A DNA stretch of 64,000 nt from Lysobacter sp. CFH 32150 (GTDB lineage Bacteria > Pseudomonadota > Gammaproteobacteria > Xanthomonadales > Xanthomonadaceae): positions 248,001-312,000 of the forward strand of contig NZ_JALDWJ010000004.1 of the NCBI RefSeq assembly GCF_022758295.1. Reading direction: 5' to 3'. The notes beneath the pieces were generated by a model. The model was not told where the DNA came from. It saw nothing but the letters and a program-made list of their open reading frames with translations, and did no database searches. Position 1 is the first letter of the stretch. Each line of letters starts with the position of its first letter. A program made the translations under genes and the position numbers. This document shows positions 27,699-36,832 of the stretch, in pieces.

Positions 27699-28853
27699 TC
27701 AGGATAACTTGCGGGTGTAGCGGCCGTGCTGAACAACCACGCGGCCCTCAAGCTCCATGACCAGCAGCATGGAGGACAGTTCGGCGGCCGTCAATCCGGT
27801 CCGCGCGACCAGTCGATCCATACCGGTAGGGTCGTGGCCAAGTGCCTGCCACAAGCGCTGGTAGTCAGGGTCGACCCAATCCAGCCCGTCGGCTGAAGGG
27901 GCGGCAACGGCTATCGAGGGTGAGTTGGGGGCCGTCAGTCGCCCACGCAAGGCTTCGGCCAGCTCTGCCGCCAGCGGCGCGAGGGCCACGACCACTTCCG
28001 GTGCACTTTCGACCAGCCCAGCGCCTTCGCGGATCAGCCGGTGGCAGCCATGCGCCATGGGGTTGTGGATCGAGCCGGGCACGGCGAAGACCTCGCGCCC
28101 GGCCTCGGCGGCTTGGCGGGCGGTGATCAGCGCGCCCGAGCGTTCGGCGGCTTCGATGACGAGGGTGCCGAGGCTGAGGCCGGCGAGGATGCGGTTGCGG
28201 CTGGGGAAATGCTCCTTGCGCGGCCCAGTGCCGGGCGGGTGCTCGCTTACCACTGCGCCCTGTCCGGGGATTCGTGCCATCAAGCGGGCATTGCTACGCG
28301 GGAAGGCCACATCGGGGCCCGTACCGAGCACGGCGACCGTCAGCCCGCCCGCAGCGAGTGCGCCTTCGTGTGCCGCGGTATCGATGCCTGCGGCCAGGCC
28401 GCTGGCTACGCACAAACCGGATTCGGCGAAGGCGTGGGCAAAGTCGTAGGCATTGTCGCGACCGCCGGCGGTGGGTGAGCGGCTGCCGACCAGCGCCAGC
28501 GTCGGATGCCAGAGCAGGGACGGGTTGCCAGCGACGAACAGCGCCAATGGCGGGCTGGCGATGCGGCGCAGGAGCGGCGGATAGTCGGGTTCGTGCCAGC
28601 CGAGCAGGTGATGGCCAGGTTCGCCGAGCCAGTCGCGACAACGCGCCAACACAGTGGGGTCCGGGGCTTCCAGCGTGCGGATCTGATCGTCGTCGAGGCC
28701 GTGGGTGCGCCAGTTCTTCACGCCTGCCGCGAGCGCATCCTGCGGCGTGCCATGGGTATCGAGCAGGCGCCGGCGTGCGGCCACGCTGCCGCCGGTGAGG
28801 ATGAGATGCAGGAGGGCTGCATTCGTGTTGTCGCGTTGTGTGTCGTCTTGCAT
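27699..28853 (-). CDS. dprA: DNA-processing protein DprA (Smf)
   Basis: Binds incoming single-stranded DNA during natural transformation and loads RecA. The 384 residues contain an N-terminal SAM-like region and the Rossmann-like DprA core (LALVGSRSPT near 120; SGLAAGIDTAAHEGAL; SEHPPGTGPRKEHFPSRNRI). A C-terminal winged helix DML1-like domain (LWQALGHDPTGMDRLVARTGLTA) completes it. The start at 28853 gives the usual N-terminus; a 17-residue longer frame overlaps the preceding terminator. Natural competence of the host is plausible but not shown by this gene alone. Confidence 0.93.
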   Translation of the reverse strand: MQDDTQRDNTNAALLHLILTGGSVAARRRLLDTHGTPQDALAAGVKNWRTHGLDDDQIRTLEAPDPTVLARCRDWLGEPGHHLLGWHEPDYPPLLRRIASPPLALFVAGNPSLLWHPTLALVGSRSPTAGGRDNAYDFAHAFAESGLCVASGLAAGIDTAAHEGALAAGGLTVAVLGTGPDVAFPRSNARLMARIPGQGAVVSEHPPGTGPRKEHFPSRNRILAGLSLGTLVIEAAERSGALITARQAAEAGREVFAVPGSIHNPMAHGCHRLIREGAGLVESAPEVVVALAPLAAELAEALRGRLTAPNSPSIAVAAPSADGLDWVDPDYQRLWQALGHDPTGMDRLVARTGLTAAELSSMLLVMELEGRVVVQHGRYTRKLS

Positions 28854-28872
28854 CGACACAGGCTGGGACAGA

Positions 28873-28902
28873 AACAGCGACGGCGCCCTCGGGCGCCGTC
28901 GC
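28873..28902 (-). terminator. Rho-independent terminator after the LysM gene
   Basis: Perfect 11-bp stem GCGACGGCGCC/GGCGCCGTCGC (28877-28887 with 28892-28902), 4-base loop, followed on the minus strand by TGTTTCTGT. It separates the LysM transcript from dprA, whose start overlaps the far side. Confidence 0.75.
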
Positions 28903-28928
28903 ATTGTTGCGTCAGGTTTTTCCGGTGC

Positions 28929-30110
28929 TCAGTACGGCGCGTCCGGATGCTTGAGCTCGTAGCCGATGCGCGAAGGCTTGATGCTCTCCATCACCAGGCC
29001 ATAGCTGACCTTGTCGAAGGTGCGGAACACCATCACGTGGCCGGCGAACTCGTCGGGCAGGCGCAGCGTCTGGCTCTTGGAGAAGAGGTCAGGGCTACGG
29101 TTGGTGCCATATTTCACGCGATCGGGGACTTCGCTGCCGACGCGCCAGATCGAGAAGACGGTGCCATTATCGACACCTTCGCGGGAACCGACCGACAACG
29201 CGACCACGTCACGTGGACCGCCGAAGGCAACCTGGTCGGCGACGCCGACGATGCGGGCGCGGCCGTAATCAAGCTGCTGCTTGGGCGGATGCGGGAAGAA
29301 CTGCAGGTCATAGGGCTGGGCTTCGACAGCGATCAGGCGGTCGCCGACGCGAACCTCGCGGCCCTCGTCGTCGATGACCAGCGTGCTGGCCTCGATGCCG
29401 CCGACTTCGCCACGGCTGATGGTGCCGGTAGTCAACTGCACCAGTTCGTAGCCAAGCACTTCGCTGTTGTCGCCGGCCAGCGCCACGCTGGTCCAGTAGT
29501 TGGCGGAGTCGAGAGTACGACGACCGCGGAAATCCAGGTCGTCCTTGCCGAAGATGTCGCAGCAGTTGACGCGGTCGAGGCGGGTAAAGCGCACCGAGGG
29601 ACGCACGATCGCGTAGCGCTGGCCGGCGGGCGCATCCGCCACACCCTTGACGTAGGCCACCTGGCCCTTAGCGCTGAGCAGGCGGTCTTCCTCGAGGCCG
29701 ACCACGTAGGGCAGCTGCTCGAACTGGTCGACTACGCGCAGGTTCTTCAGGAACGGCTCGATTTCCGACAGCGGCACGCCGGTGACCGGTGCTTCCTGGC
29801 GCGGGCCTTCCTGCACCGCGACGCGGTTGAGGTAAGCCAGTGAGATGATGTCGCCCGGGTAGATCAGGTGCGGGTTCTGGATCTGCGGGTTGGCCTGCCA
29901 GATCTCCGGCCACAGCCACGGCCGCTTGAGGAACCGTCCGGCGATGTCCCACAAGGTGTCGCCCCGCTTCACCACGTAGGTGTCCGGGTGGTCGCCGCGC
30001 ATTTCGACAGCGGCGGCATAAGTGGCGACGGTCAATAGCGCGACGGCGCAAGCCGTCCGCATCGTATGAGTGACACGCATCCAAGAATTGCGCTCAAGCA
30101 TGGCGGCCAT
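28929..30110 (-). CDS. LysM-domain exported protein
   Basis: 393 residues. The N-terminus carries a signal-like segment (TACAVALLTVATYAAAVE), then a LysM domain (TYVVKRGDTLWDIAGRFLKRPWLWPEIWQANPQ..., about 45-95) that binds peptidoglycan. A long C-terminal region with beta-rich repeats (VGDRLIAVEAQPYDLQFFPHPP) follows. Such proteins are conserved upstream of dprA, divergent from def, in Xanthomonadales and related groups. The start at 30110 is chosen because AAGGGGAG precedes it; the TTG at 30128 lies inside that ribosome site. Confidence 0.86.
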   Translation of the reverse strand: MAAMLERNSWMRVTHTMRTACAVALLTVATYAAAVEMRGDHPDTYVVKRGDTLWDIAGRFLKRPWLWPEIWQANPQIQNPHLIYPGDIISLAYLNRVAVQEGPRQEAPVTGVPLSEIEPFLKNLRVVDQFEQLPYVVGLEEDRLLSAKGQVAYVKGVADAPAGQRYAIVRPSVRFTRLDRVNCCDIFGKDDLDFRGRRTLDSANYWTSVALAGDNSEVLGYELVQLTTGTISRGEVGGIEASTLVIDDEGREVRVGDRLIAVEAQPYDLQFFPHPPKQQLDYGRARIVGVADQVAFGGPRDVVALSVGSREGVDNGTVFSIWRVGSEVPDRVKYGTNRSPDLFSKSQTLRLPDEFAGHVMVFRTFDKVSYGLVMESIKPSRIGYELKHPDAPY

Positions 30111-30151
30111 GTATCCGCTCCCCTTCAAGAATTTCCCCTTGCAGCCGGGCC

Positions 30152-30176
30152 ACTATAGCCCACAAACGACGAGCCA
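30152..30176 (-). promoter_or_regulatory. Candidate -10 for the LysM gene
   Basis: TATAGT on the minus strand (30157-30152), with TTGCAA 19 bases further upstream (30182-30177), a rather wide spacing. A TACAAT (30194-30199) on the plus strand is the matching candidate for def. The two promoters are back to back in the 135-bp gap. Confidence 0.4.
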
Positions 30177-30245
30177 TTGCAAGCACTCGGCGTTACAATC
30201 CCACTACCACTTGTGCCTGTGACCGGCACCCCTATTTCTATCGAT

Positions 30246-30764
30246 ATGGCCCTGCTCCCCATCCTCGAATTCCCCGATCCGCGCCTGCGCACCAAGGCAG
30301 CCCCGGTGGACCCGGCACGGCTGGCTGACCCTGCGTTCCAGCAGCTGTTCGACGACATGTTCGAGACCATGTACGCCGCACCGGGCATCGGCCTGGCTGC
30401 GAGTCAAGTCGACGTGCACCAGCGTTTCATGGTGATAGACGTGACCGAGGAGAAGAACCGGCCTCTGGTTTTCGTGAACCCGGTCATCACGGCCCGTGAT
30501 GGCGAGCAGGTCTACCAGGAAGGTTGTCTGTCGGTGCCCGGCATCTTCGCCGATGTCACCCGCGCCAACGAGATCACGGTACAGGCGCTGGACCGTCATG
30601 GACAGGCATTCGAGCTGCATGTCGACGGCCTGCTGGCGGTATGCATTCAGCATGAGATGGACCATCTCGAGGGCAAGCTGTTCGTGGACTACCTGTCGCC
30701 GCTGAAGCGCGAGATGGTGCGCAAGAAGCTGGTGAAGCAGCGCCGCGCCGCCGACGCGGCGTAG
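30246..30764 (+). CDS. def: Peptide deformylase
   Basis: Removes the N-formyl group from nascent proteins; metal enzyme in the cytoplasm. The 172 residues show all three motifs: GIGLAASQ (47-54), EGCLSVPG with the metal ligand C94 (92-99), and HEMDH (H136, E137, H140). The start at 30246 begins the family's usual [14 protein letters not shown]; an upstream in-frame start at 30177 adds residues overlapping the promoter. It is followed by fmt after five bases. Confidence 0.97.
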   Translation: MALLPILEFPDPRLRTKAAPVDPARLADPAFQQLFDDMFETMYAAPGIGLAASQVDVHQRFMVIDVTEEKNRPLVFVNPVITARDGEQVYQEGCLSVPGIFADVTRANEITVQALDRHGQAFELHVDGLLAVCIQHEMDHLEGKLFVDYLSPLKREMVRKKLVKQRRAADAA

Positions 30765-30769
30765 AGCGA

Positions 30770-31711
30770 ATGACCCTTCGGATTGTTTTCGCCGGCACGC
30801 CGGACTTCGCCGTGCCGTCGTTGCGCGCGGCTGCGCAGCGCAATGAAGTCGTCGCCGTATACACGCAACCCGATCGCCCGGCCGGGCGCGGACGCGGGCT
30901 GACTGCATCGCCGGTCAAGCTGGAGGCGTTGCAGCGCGGGATCGAGGTGCTGCAACCGGAGTCGTTGAAGTCCGAGTTGTCGCGCGATGCACTGCGTGCG
31001 CTCAAACCCGACCTGATGATCGTGGTCGCCTACGGTCTGATCCTGCCGCAACGCATCCTCGACATTCCGCGCCATGGCTGCTGGAACGTGCATGCCTCGC
31101 TGCTCCCGCGCTGGCGCGGTGCCGCACCGATCCAGCGGGCAATCGAAGCTGGCGATACCGAAACCGGCGTGTGTCTGATGCAGATGGAAAAGGGCCTCGA
31201 CACCGGCCCGGTGCTGCTCGAGCAACGCATCGCTATCGGCGAACACGAAACCGGCGGCCAGCTGCACGACCGCCTCGCTGCACTCGGCGCACAGGTGCTG
31301 GCCGATGGCCTCGGCCTGCTGCGCGCCGGCATTCGTCCGGTCGCGAAGCCGCAACCGGCCGAAGGCGCGACCTACGCGCACAAGCTCGACAAGGCCGAGG
31401 CGAAACTCGACTGGTCGCAACCAGCCGAGATGCTGGCGCGCAAGGTGCGTGCATTCAACCCGTGGCCGGTGACCGAAGCCGAAGTCGCGGGCGAGCGCCT
31501 GCGCATCCACGGCGCCGTGGCATTGCCGCTCGCACATCGCGCGGCGCCAGGAACGCTGCTGCTGGCCAGCCGCGACGGCCTCGACATTGCCTGTGGTGAA
31601 GGCGCGCTACGCATCCGCGTGCTGCAGCGCGAAGGCGGCAAGGCGATCACCGCCGCCGACTACCTCAACGCGCGCCGCGACTTGCAGCACACCGGGTTGA
31701 ACCACACATGA
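30770..31711 (+). CDS. fmt: Methionyl-tRNA formyltransferase
   Basis: Formylates initiator Met-tRNA using 10-formyl-THF. The 313 residues begin with [16 protein letters not shown] and contain the active-site segment [20 protein letters not shown], then [18 protein letters not shown]. The C-terminal tRNA-binding OB-type domain has AFNPWPVTE. Length and motifs are complete. Second gene of def-fmt-rsmB; its stop overlaps the rsmB start by four bases. Confidence 0.97.
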   Translation: MTLRIVFAGTPDFAVPSLRAAAQRNEVVAVYTQPDRPAGRGRGLTASPVKLEALQRGIEVLQPESLKSELSRDALRALKPDLMIVVAYGLILPQRILDIPRHGCWNVHASLLPRWRGAAPIQRAIEAGDTETGVCLMQMEKGLDTGPVLLEQRIAIGEHETGGQLHDRLAALGAQVLADGLGLLRAGIRPVAKPQPAEGATYAHKLDKAEAKLDWSQPAEMLARKVRAFNPWPVTEAEVAGERLRIHGAVALPLAHRAAPGTLLLASRDGLDIACGEGALRIRVLQREGGKAITAADYLNARRDLQHTGLNHT

Positions 31712-33015
31712 GCGGAACCGCCACGCGCGTCGCAGCCGCACAAGTGCTCGACGCCGTGCTCCACCGCGGGCGTTCGCTCAAGGCCGAACTTGCCAACGCG
31801 TTGCCGAAGTTCTCCGATCCGCGCGATCGCGCACTGGTCGAGGCCATCTGCTTCGCCGCGCTGCGCCAGCGTGCGCGTTATGACGCTGCGCTCTCGAACT
31901 GGATGCCGAAGCCACTGGGCCGGCGCGATGGTGAGTTGCGCGCCTTGTTGTATGCCGGGTTTGCGCAACTCGATGCCCTGGGCCTGCCGGCGCATGCCGC
32001 GGTCGCGGAAACCGTCGAGGCAACGCGCGCCCTGCATCGAACCCACCAGGCCGGATTGGTCAACGCCTTGTTGCGCCGCGCAGTACGCGACGGTCTGCCG
32101 CAGGGCGACGCCGCGTCGACCTGGCCGGACTGGTTGCTCGCGCAGCTGCGCCGCGACTGGCCGGATGACATCGAAGCCATCCTCAAGGCCAGCGCCGAAG
32201 CGGGGCCGCTATGGCTGCGCGTGAATCGCCAGCGCAGCACGCGCGCATCCACCGGTGAGCGCCTGCATGCCAGCGGCATCGAAGCGCATGCGCCCGAGAC
32301 GCTTGCGGATGCGTTGCGCGTCGACACGCCGGTGCCGGTGTCCGCACTGCCCGGATTCGCCGATGGCGAAGTGTCGGTGCAGGACGCCAGCGCGCAACTG
32401 GTGGCCGATGCCCTCGCACCCATCGCCGGGACACGCGTGCTCGACGCCTGTGCCGCGCCGGGTGGCAAGGCCGCGCATCTGCTGGAACGCGATCCGTCGC
32501 TGCGGCTGACGGCGCTCGATGTCGATGCCGCCCGCCTGCAACGCGTGCGCGCGACGTTCACCCGCCTGGCACTCGGGCGCGATGCACAGCTGCAGGTCGT
32601 CGACGCGGCCGATGCGGCCACGTGGTGGGATGGCGTCCCGTTCGACGCGATCTTGCTCGATGCGCCGTGCTCGGCCACCGGCATCGTGCGCCGGCAACCC
32701 GATGTGCTGCTGCATCGGCGCGAAAGTGATATCGCTGCACTCGTTGCGACGCAGGCGCGCCTGCTCGACGGCTTGTGGCCGGCGCTCGCACCCGGTGGCG
32801 TGCTGCTGTACGCGACCTGTTCGATCCTGGCCGATGAAAATGCGCGCCAGATCGATGCCTTCCTCGCCCGCACGCCGGATGCACGTGCCGACCCGCTCGA
32901 CGAACGTTTCGGACGCGAAATCCCGTTCAAGAATGGCGGGGTCGGTCGGCAGCGACTGCCCGGCGAAGATGGCATGGATGGCTTCTTCTACGCGCGATTG
33001 CGAAAGCAGAGCTGA
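31708..33015 (+). CDS. rsmB: 16S rRNA m5C967 methyltransferase RsmB
   Basis: SAM-dependent enzyme that methylates C967 of 16S rRNA. The 435 residues have an N-terminal NusB-like helical domain (about 6-140), then the Rossmann methyltransferase. It has motif [16 protein letters not shown], motif [17 protein letters not shown] with a catalytic-cycle cysteine, and the nucleophile motif LLYATCSI. It is the third gene of def-fmt-rsmB, translationally coupled to fmt, and followed by a perfect palindrome. Confidence 0.95.
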   Translation: MSGTATRVAAAQVLDAVLHRGRSLKAELANALPKFSDPRDRALVEAICFAALRQRARYDAALSNWMPKPLGRRDGELRALLYAGFAQLDALGLPAHAAVAETVEATRALHRTHQAGLVNALLRRAVRDGLPQGDAASTWPDWLLAQLRRDWPDDIEAILKASAEAGPLWLRVNRQRSTRASTGERLHASGIEAHAPETLADALRVDTPVPVSALPGFADGEVSVQDASAQLVADALAPIAGTRVLDACAAPGGKAAHLLERDPSLRLTALDVDAARLQRVRATFTRLALGRDAQLQVVDAADAATWWDGVPFDAILLDAPCSATGIVRRQPDVLLHRRESDIAALVATQARLLDGLWPALAPGGVLLYATCSILADENARQIDAFLARTPDARADPLDERFGREIPFKNGGVGRQRLPGEDGMDGFFYARLRKQS

Positions 33016-33024
33016 GCTGCCTTC

Positions 33025-33084
33025 TGTGGGAGCGACTTAAGTCGCGATCGGACAATCCGCATCGCGACTTAAGTCGCTCCCACA
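33025..33084. repeat. REP-like palindrome, TGTGGGAGCG type, perfect 24-bp arms
   Basis: The first arm starts TGTGGGAGCGACTTAAG (33025-33048) and the second is its exact reverse complement (33061-33084). The 12-base centre itself contains CGGA-CAA-TCCG. It lies 10 bp after the rsmB stop and 26 bp before the next start. It probably terminates rsmB or stabilises its 3' end. No RAYT transposase is in the window. Confidence 0.85.
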
Positions 33085-33110
33085 CATACGACCGCTATGA
33101 TGCGCAACCG

Positions 33111-34778
33111 ATGACGCTGACCATCGACCAACGCCGCCAGCTGTATTGGTTCTTCGCGATCGCCTTCGTCGTGCTCGCCGCGGGCATTGGCCTGCGCGAA
33201 CCCTGGCCCGCGGACGAGCCGCGCTTCGCCCTCGTCGCCAAGCAGATGTGGGAATCGGGCGACTGGCTGTTCCCGCATCGCGGCCGTGAGCTGTATCCGG
33301 ACAAGCCGCCGCTGTATTTCTGGTTGCTCGGCGCGGCGTATGCGGTCGTGCGAAATTGGACCTGGGCCTTCCTGTTGCCGTCGCTGCTGGCGGCGCTCGG
33401 CACGCTGTTCCTGACTTACGACCTCGGTCGTCGCCTGTGGTCGCACTGGGCCGGGTTGTGGGCCGCGGTCGCGGTGCTCGCGGCACTGCAGTTCATCTAT
33501 CAGGCCAAGCGCGCGCAGATCGATCCGACGGTGACGTTCTTCATCACGCTCGGCGTGTACGGCATCCTGCGACACACGCTGCTCGGGCCGCAGTGGCGCT
33601 GGTACTGGCTCGGCTGTTTCGCCGCCGGGTTGGGCGTGATCAGCAAAGGCGTCGGTTTCCTGGCGTTGCTCGCAATGATTCCTTACGGATTGATGCAATG
33701 GCGACGCTGGCCGGGATTGACGTCGCCCGGCGCGGGCCATGCTGGGCATTGGGCGCTAGGCGCGCTCGCCTTCATCGGTGCGATCGCGTTGTGGTTCGTG
33801 CCGATGGTGATCAGTGCGTTGACCAGCGGCGATCCCGAGCAACGAGCCTATCTCGACGAACTGCTGTTCCGTCAGACCGCGACGCGCTACACCAATGCGT
33901 GGCATCACACCCAGCCGCCCTGGTACTTCCTCGGCGTGATCGCCGGTTTCTGGCTGCCGTTCTCGCTGGCGTTGCCGTGGTTGCTGCCGCGCTGGCGCGA
34001 TGCGTTGCGAGCACGCGATGCGAAGGTCTGGTTGCCGCTGGGATGGGCGCTGCTGGTGCTGCTGTTCTTCAGCGCCAGCCCGGGCAAGCGCGACATGTAC
34101 ATCCTGCCCATGCTGCCGATGGTGGCACTCGCGGCGGCGCCGTATCTCGAGGCGATTGCCGCATCGAAACGTTTCCGTGCACTGCTATTGGCACTGGCTG
34201 CGCTACTCGGCGCGGCGTTGCTCGGCGCCGGCATGGCTGCGCTGTTGGGTGATCCGCGTTTCGAACTGAAGATCGAAGCCGAGCGCGGCCTGATGCCAGG
34301 CACGGATCAGCCATGGTGGCTGTTGAGCGGCGTCGGCGCCGCGATGTTGCTTGCCTTGCTTGCGCTGCGACGACATCCGCTGCACGCAGCGGCGACTGCA
34401 CTGGTGACCCTGGTGGTCGCGCTGTTCAGCGGAACCGCGTTGCTGCTCGATGCTGAGAACTCGGCAGCGGCGGTGATGGCGCGCGCACGTGTGTTGGCCG
34501 GCGACGCCGAGATCGGGCTGGTCGCTTGGAAGGAGCAGAACCTGCTGCAGGCGCAAGGGCCGACGACGGAGTTCGGCTTCAAACGCACGCCCGAAGCGCA
34601 ATTCGCGGACGGCGCGGCCTGGCTGCGCGCGGCGTCGCAGTCGCGGCGGCTGTTCGTGCTCGATGAGGCGATGGAAGACTGTGTCGTGCGTGATCGCGCC
34701 CAGTTGGTCGGGACCGCGAACCGGCGCAAGTGGTATCTGCTGGACGCCAGCGCGATCGCGGCGTGCTCAAGCCAGTGA
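33111..34778 (+). CDS. ArnT-like glycosyltransferase, family 39
   Basis: 555-residue inner-membrane glycosyltransferase using a polyprenyl-phosphate sugar donor. The first periplasmic loop has the acidic catalytic motif in REPWPADEPRFALVAKQMW (about 29-47), then YPDKPPLYFWLLGA, a signature shared with ArnT/PMT enzymes. About eleven hydrophobic segments follow, and a soluble C-terminal domain of about 100 residues with two cysteines ends the protein. It may decorate lipid A or another envelope glycan. No arnABCD genes are nearby, so the sugar is unknown. Confidence 0.85.
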   Translation: MTLTIDQRRQLYWFFAIAFVVLAAGIGLREPWPADEPRFALVAKQMWESGDWLFPHRGRELYPDKPPLYFWLLGAAYAVVRNWTWAFLLPSLLAALGTLFLTYDLGRRLWSHWAGLWAAVAVLAALQFIYQAKRAQIDPTVTFFITLGVYGILRHTLLGPQWRWYWLGCFAAGLGVISKGVGFLALLAMIPYGLMQWRRWPGLTSPGAGHAGHWALGALAFIGAIALWFVPMVISALTSGDPEQRAYLDELLFRQTATRYTNAWHHTQPPWYFLGVIAGFWLPFSLALPWLLPRWRDALRARDAKVWLPLGWALLVLLFFSASPGKRDMYILPMLPMVALAAAPYLEAIAASKRFRALLLALAALLGAALLGAGMAALLGDPRFELKIEAERGLMPGTDQPWWLLSGVGAAMLLALLALRRHPLHAAATALVTLVVALFSGTALLLDAENSAAAVMARARVLAGDAEIGLVAWKEQNLLQAQGPTTEFGFKRTPEAQFADGAAWLRAASQSRRLFVLDEAMEDCVVRDRAQLVGTANRRKWYLLDASAIAACSSQ

Positions 34779-34779
34779 A

Positions 34780-35574
34780 CTAGGTCGCGCGACCTGCGAG
34801 CAAGTCGTATTTGAGCTTGGCGTACCGTGCATGCAGCAGGTGGAAACGCCAACCGGCGCTGCCATCGATCAGGCCGCCGCGGACGACCAGGTTTTTCAGC
34901 AGATACGCAAACGCAGCCAGCAGGCCGCGGCCGACGAACGCGCTGCGTCCGCGCTCGCGTTGTTCGCTCGCCCACAGCTGCGCGTAGCCTTGCAGCTTGC
35001 GCCAGTACTCTTCCGCATCGCGCGCGGTGTCGTGCTCCAGCACGACGTCCGACGTTTCCACCTTGTTGCCAGCGACGTCGAGGTATTCGTGTACGGCTTT
35101 CAAACCGTGGCGCAGATGGGGGCGGAACAGGCGATGCACCGGCTCGCGCGCGAAGCTGCCGGCGCGCATCGCGTGCCCAAGGAAATGGGTGCGGCGCAGC
35201 AGCAGCCACACGTCGGCCTGCTCCACATTCGCATGTCCAACGTCGCCGGAGCCGGAGAACAAGGCGCGCAACGCGTCCTGTGCCGGTGGTTCGAGCCATT
35301 CGTCGGCGTCGAGCAGGATCACCCACGGCTGCGCAGCCATGGCGATCACGGCGTTCTTCTGCGCGGCGAAACCGCGCCAATCCTGGTGCTCGACGCGCGC
35401 GCCGAGGCCGCGCGCGATCGTCACGGTGTCATCGTTGGACCCGGAGTCGAGCACGATCACCTCGCGGCACACCGGCAGCAGCGAACCGATGCAGCGGGCG
35501 ATGCGGTCGGCTTCGTTCTTGGTGATGACGACGCCGGACAGGGGCAAGGTCGATGGCGCGGATGATGAAGGCAT
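34780..35574 (-). CDS. Glycosyltransferase family 2, WaaE/KdtX-like
   Basis: 264 residues of a GT-A fold. LSGVVITKNEADRIARCIGSL starts the nucleotide-sugar domain, EVIVLDSGSNDDT follows, and the DxD-type motif is LLDADEWLEP (about 92-101). The later segment HFLGHAMRAGSFAREPVHRLFRP with LKAVHEYLDV is typical of WaaE/KdtX enzymes, which add a sugar (often glucose) to the inner core of lipopolysaccharide. The start at 35574 precedes the conserved domain. It converges on the GT39 gene, with stops one base apart. Confidence 0.85.
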   Translation of the reverse strand: MPSSSAPSTLPLSGVVITKNEADRIARCIGSLLPVCREVIVLDSGSNDDTVTIARGLGARVEHQDWRGFAAQKNAVIAMAAQPWVILLDADEWLEPPAQDALRALFSGSGDVGHANVEQADVWLLLRRTHFLGHAMRAGSFAREPVHRLFRPHLRHGLKAVHEYLDVAGNKVETSDVVLEHDTARDAEEYWRKLQGYAQLWASEQRERGRSAFVGRGLLAAFAYLLKNLVVRGGLIDGSAGWRFHLLHARYAKLKYDLLAGRAT

Positions 35575-35599
35575 GGGCGGCGATTGTAGACTGCACGAC

Positions 35600-36760
35600 A
35601 TGAGCGAGACCGTGCCGACAACACCCGTACGCGTGCTGCATTTCGTCACCGGCGGGTTTTCCGGCGGTGCCACGCAGGTCGCGATCGCGCTGGTCAATGC
35701 CGCGTTGCACAGCGAGCGCGTGCAGCCGTTGCTGGTGCTGCGGCGCAAGCGTCGCACCGATCCCAAGCGCATCGCCGAACTCGAACAGGCCGGAACACCG
35801 TTGGCCGTCGTGCCCGGCTGGTCGCATGCGGCGACGATCTGGAGCCTGGTCAAGCTGTGCAGGCAGTTCCGCCCCGACGTGCTGGTCGCGCACGGCTTCA
35901 GCGAACACTTGTGGGGGCGCTACGCCGGCCTGCTGGCGCATGTGCCGCACCTGGTCCATGTCGAGCACAACACGCGCGAACGCTACACCGCCTGGCGATT
36001 GCAGCAATCGCGCTGGCTGGCGCAGCGCACCGACCGCATCGTCGGTTGTTCGGAAGGCGTGCGCCTGCGCTTGCTGGAGATGGGCATGCCGGCCGGGCGC
36101 ACCATCGCCATCCCGAACGGCATCCGCCTGGAGCCATTCGCCGATGCCGAGGCGCACCCGTTCGCACAGCGCGTACCGGGCATCGTGATGGTGGCGCGCT
36201 ACTCCAAGCAGAAAGACCATGCGACTTTGCTGCGCGCCGTGGCGCTACTGCACGACCGCGGGCTGCAACCGCCGCTGCTGTTCGCGGGTGGTGGCAAGGC
36301 GGCGCACCGCAAACCGATGGAGCAGCTGGCCTCGCAGCTGGGGTTGTCGGATCAGGTGCACTTCCTCGGCCTGCACCGCAACGTGCCCGACCTGCTGATG
36401 CGGCACCAGATCGCGGTGTTGAGCACGCATTACGAAGGCATGCCGCTGGCGTTGATCGAGGGCATGGCGGCCGGTTGCGCCGTGATCGGCAGCGCCGTGC
36501 CGGGCGTGCGCGAAGTGATCGACGATGGTGTCGATGGCCGGCTGGTGGCAGAGAGCGATCCGACGGCGTTGGCGGATGCGCTGGAAGCGCTGTTGCGCGA
36601 TCCGGGATCAGCGGCGCGGCTCGGCACTGCGGCGCGCGCGGTGGCGATCGAACGCCATAGTCGCGAGTTGATGAACCAGCGTTACGAAGACCTGTTCCTC
36701 GCCCTGGCTTCTGCTCCCTCCCCTGCGAAGGCAGGGGAGGGTTGGGGAGGGGTTGAGTAG
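35600..36760 (+). CDS. Glycosyltransferase family 4
   Basis: 386 residues, GT-B fold. The N-terminal acceptor domain begins RVLHFVTGGFSGGATQVAI and the C-terminal donor domain has VMVARYSKQKDHATLLRA. The EX7E motif lies in HYEGMPLALIEGMAAGCAVIGS. It is likely involved in lipopolysaccharide or exopolysaccharide assembly, in keeping with its divergent GT2 neighbour (25-bp gap). Oddity: the last 15 or so residues (APSPAKAGEGWGGVE) are encoded by an interspersed repeat that runs into the gene, so the native C-terminus was probably replaced. Confidence 0.88.
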   Translation: MSETVPTTPVRVLHFVTGGFSGGATQVAIALVNAALHSERVQPLLVLRRKRRTDPKRIAELEQAGTPLAVVPGWSHAATIWSLVKLCRQFRPDVLVAHGFSEHLWGRYAGLLAHVPHLVHVEHNTRERYTAWRLQQSRWLAQRTDRIVGCSEGVRLRLLEMGMPAGRTIAIPNGIRLEPFADAEAHPFAQRVPGIVMVARYSKQKDHATLLRAVALLHDRGLQPPLLFAGGGKAAHRKPMEQLASQLGLSDQVHFLGLHRNVPDLLMRHQIAVLSTHYEGMPLALIEGMAAGCAVIGSAVPGVREVIDDGVDGRLVAESDPTALADALEALLRDPGSAARLGTAARAVAIERHSRELMNQRYEDLFLALASAPSPAKAGEGWGGVE

Positions 36761-36830
36761 TTGCCGACGAACACTCGGCTCTGCGAGCCTCGCACCCCAT
36801 ACCAACCTCCCTGCAAGCAGGGGGAGGAGT
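36714..36830. repeat. Bipartite CCCCTCCC intergenic element, copy B
   Basis: Same build as the element at 27050-27167: CTCCCTCCCCTGCGAAGG, a G-rich run, a variable middle, ACCAACCTCCCTGCAAGC and terminal GAGGAGT. The first 40 bases are identical to copy A. The left half forms the 3' end of the GT4 gene, and the right half ends two bases before the galE stop codon. Confidence 0.8.
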
Positions 36831-36832
36831 AG

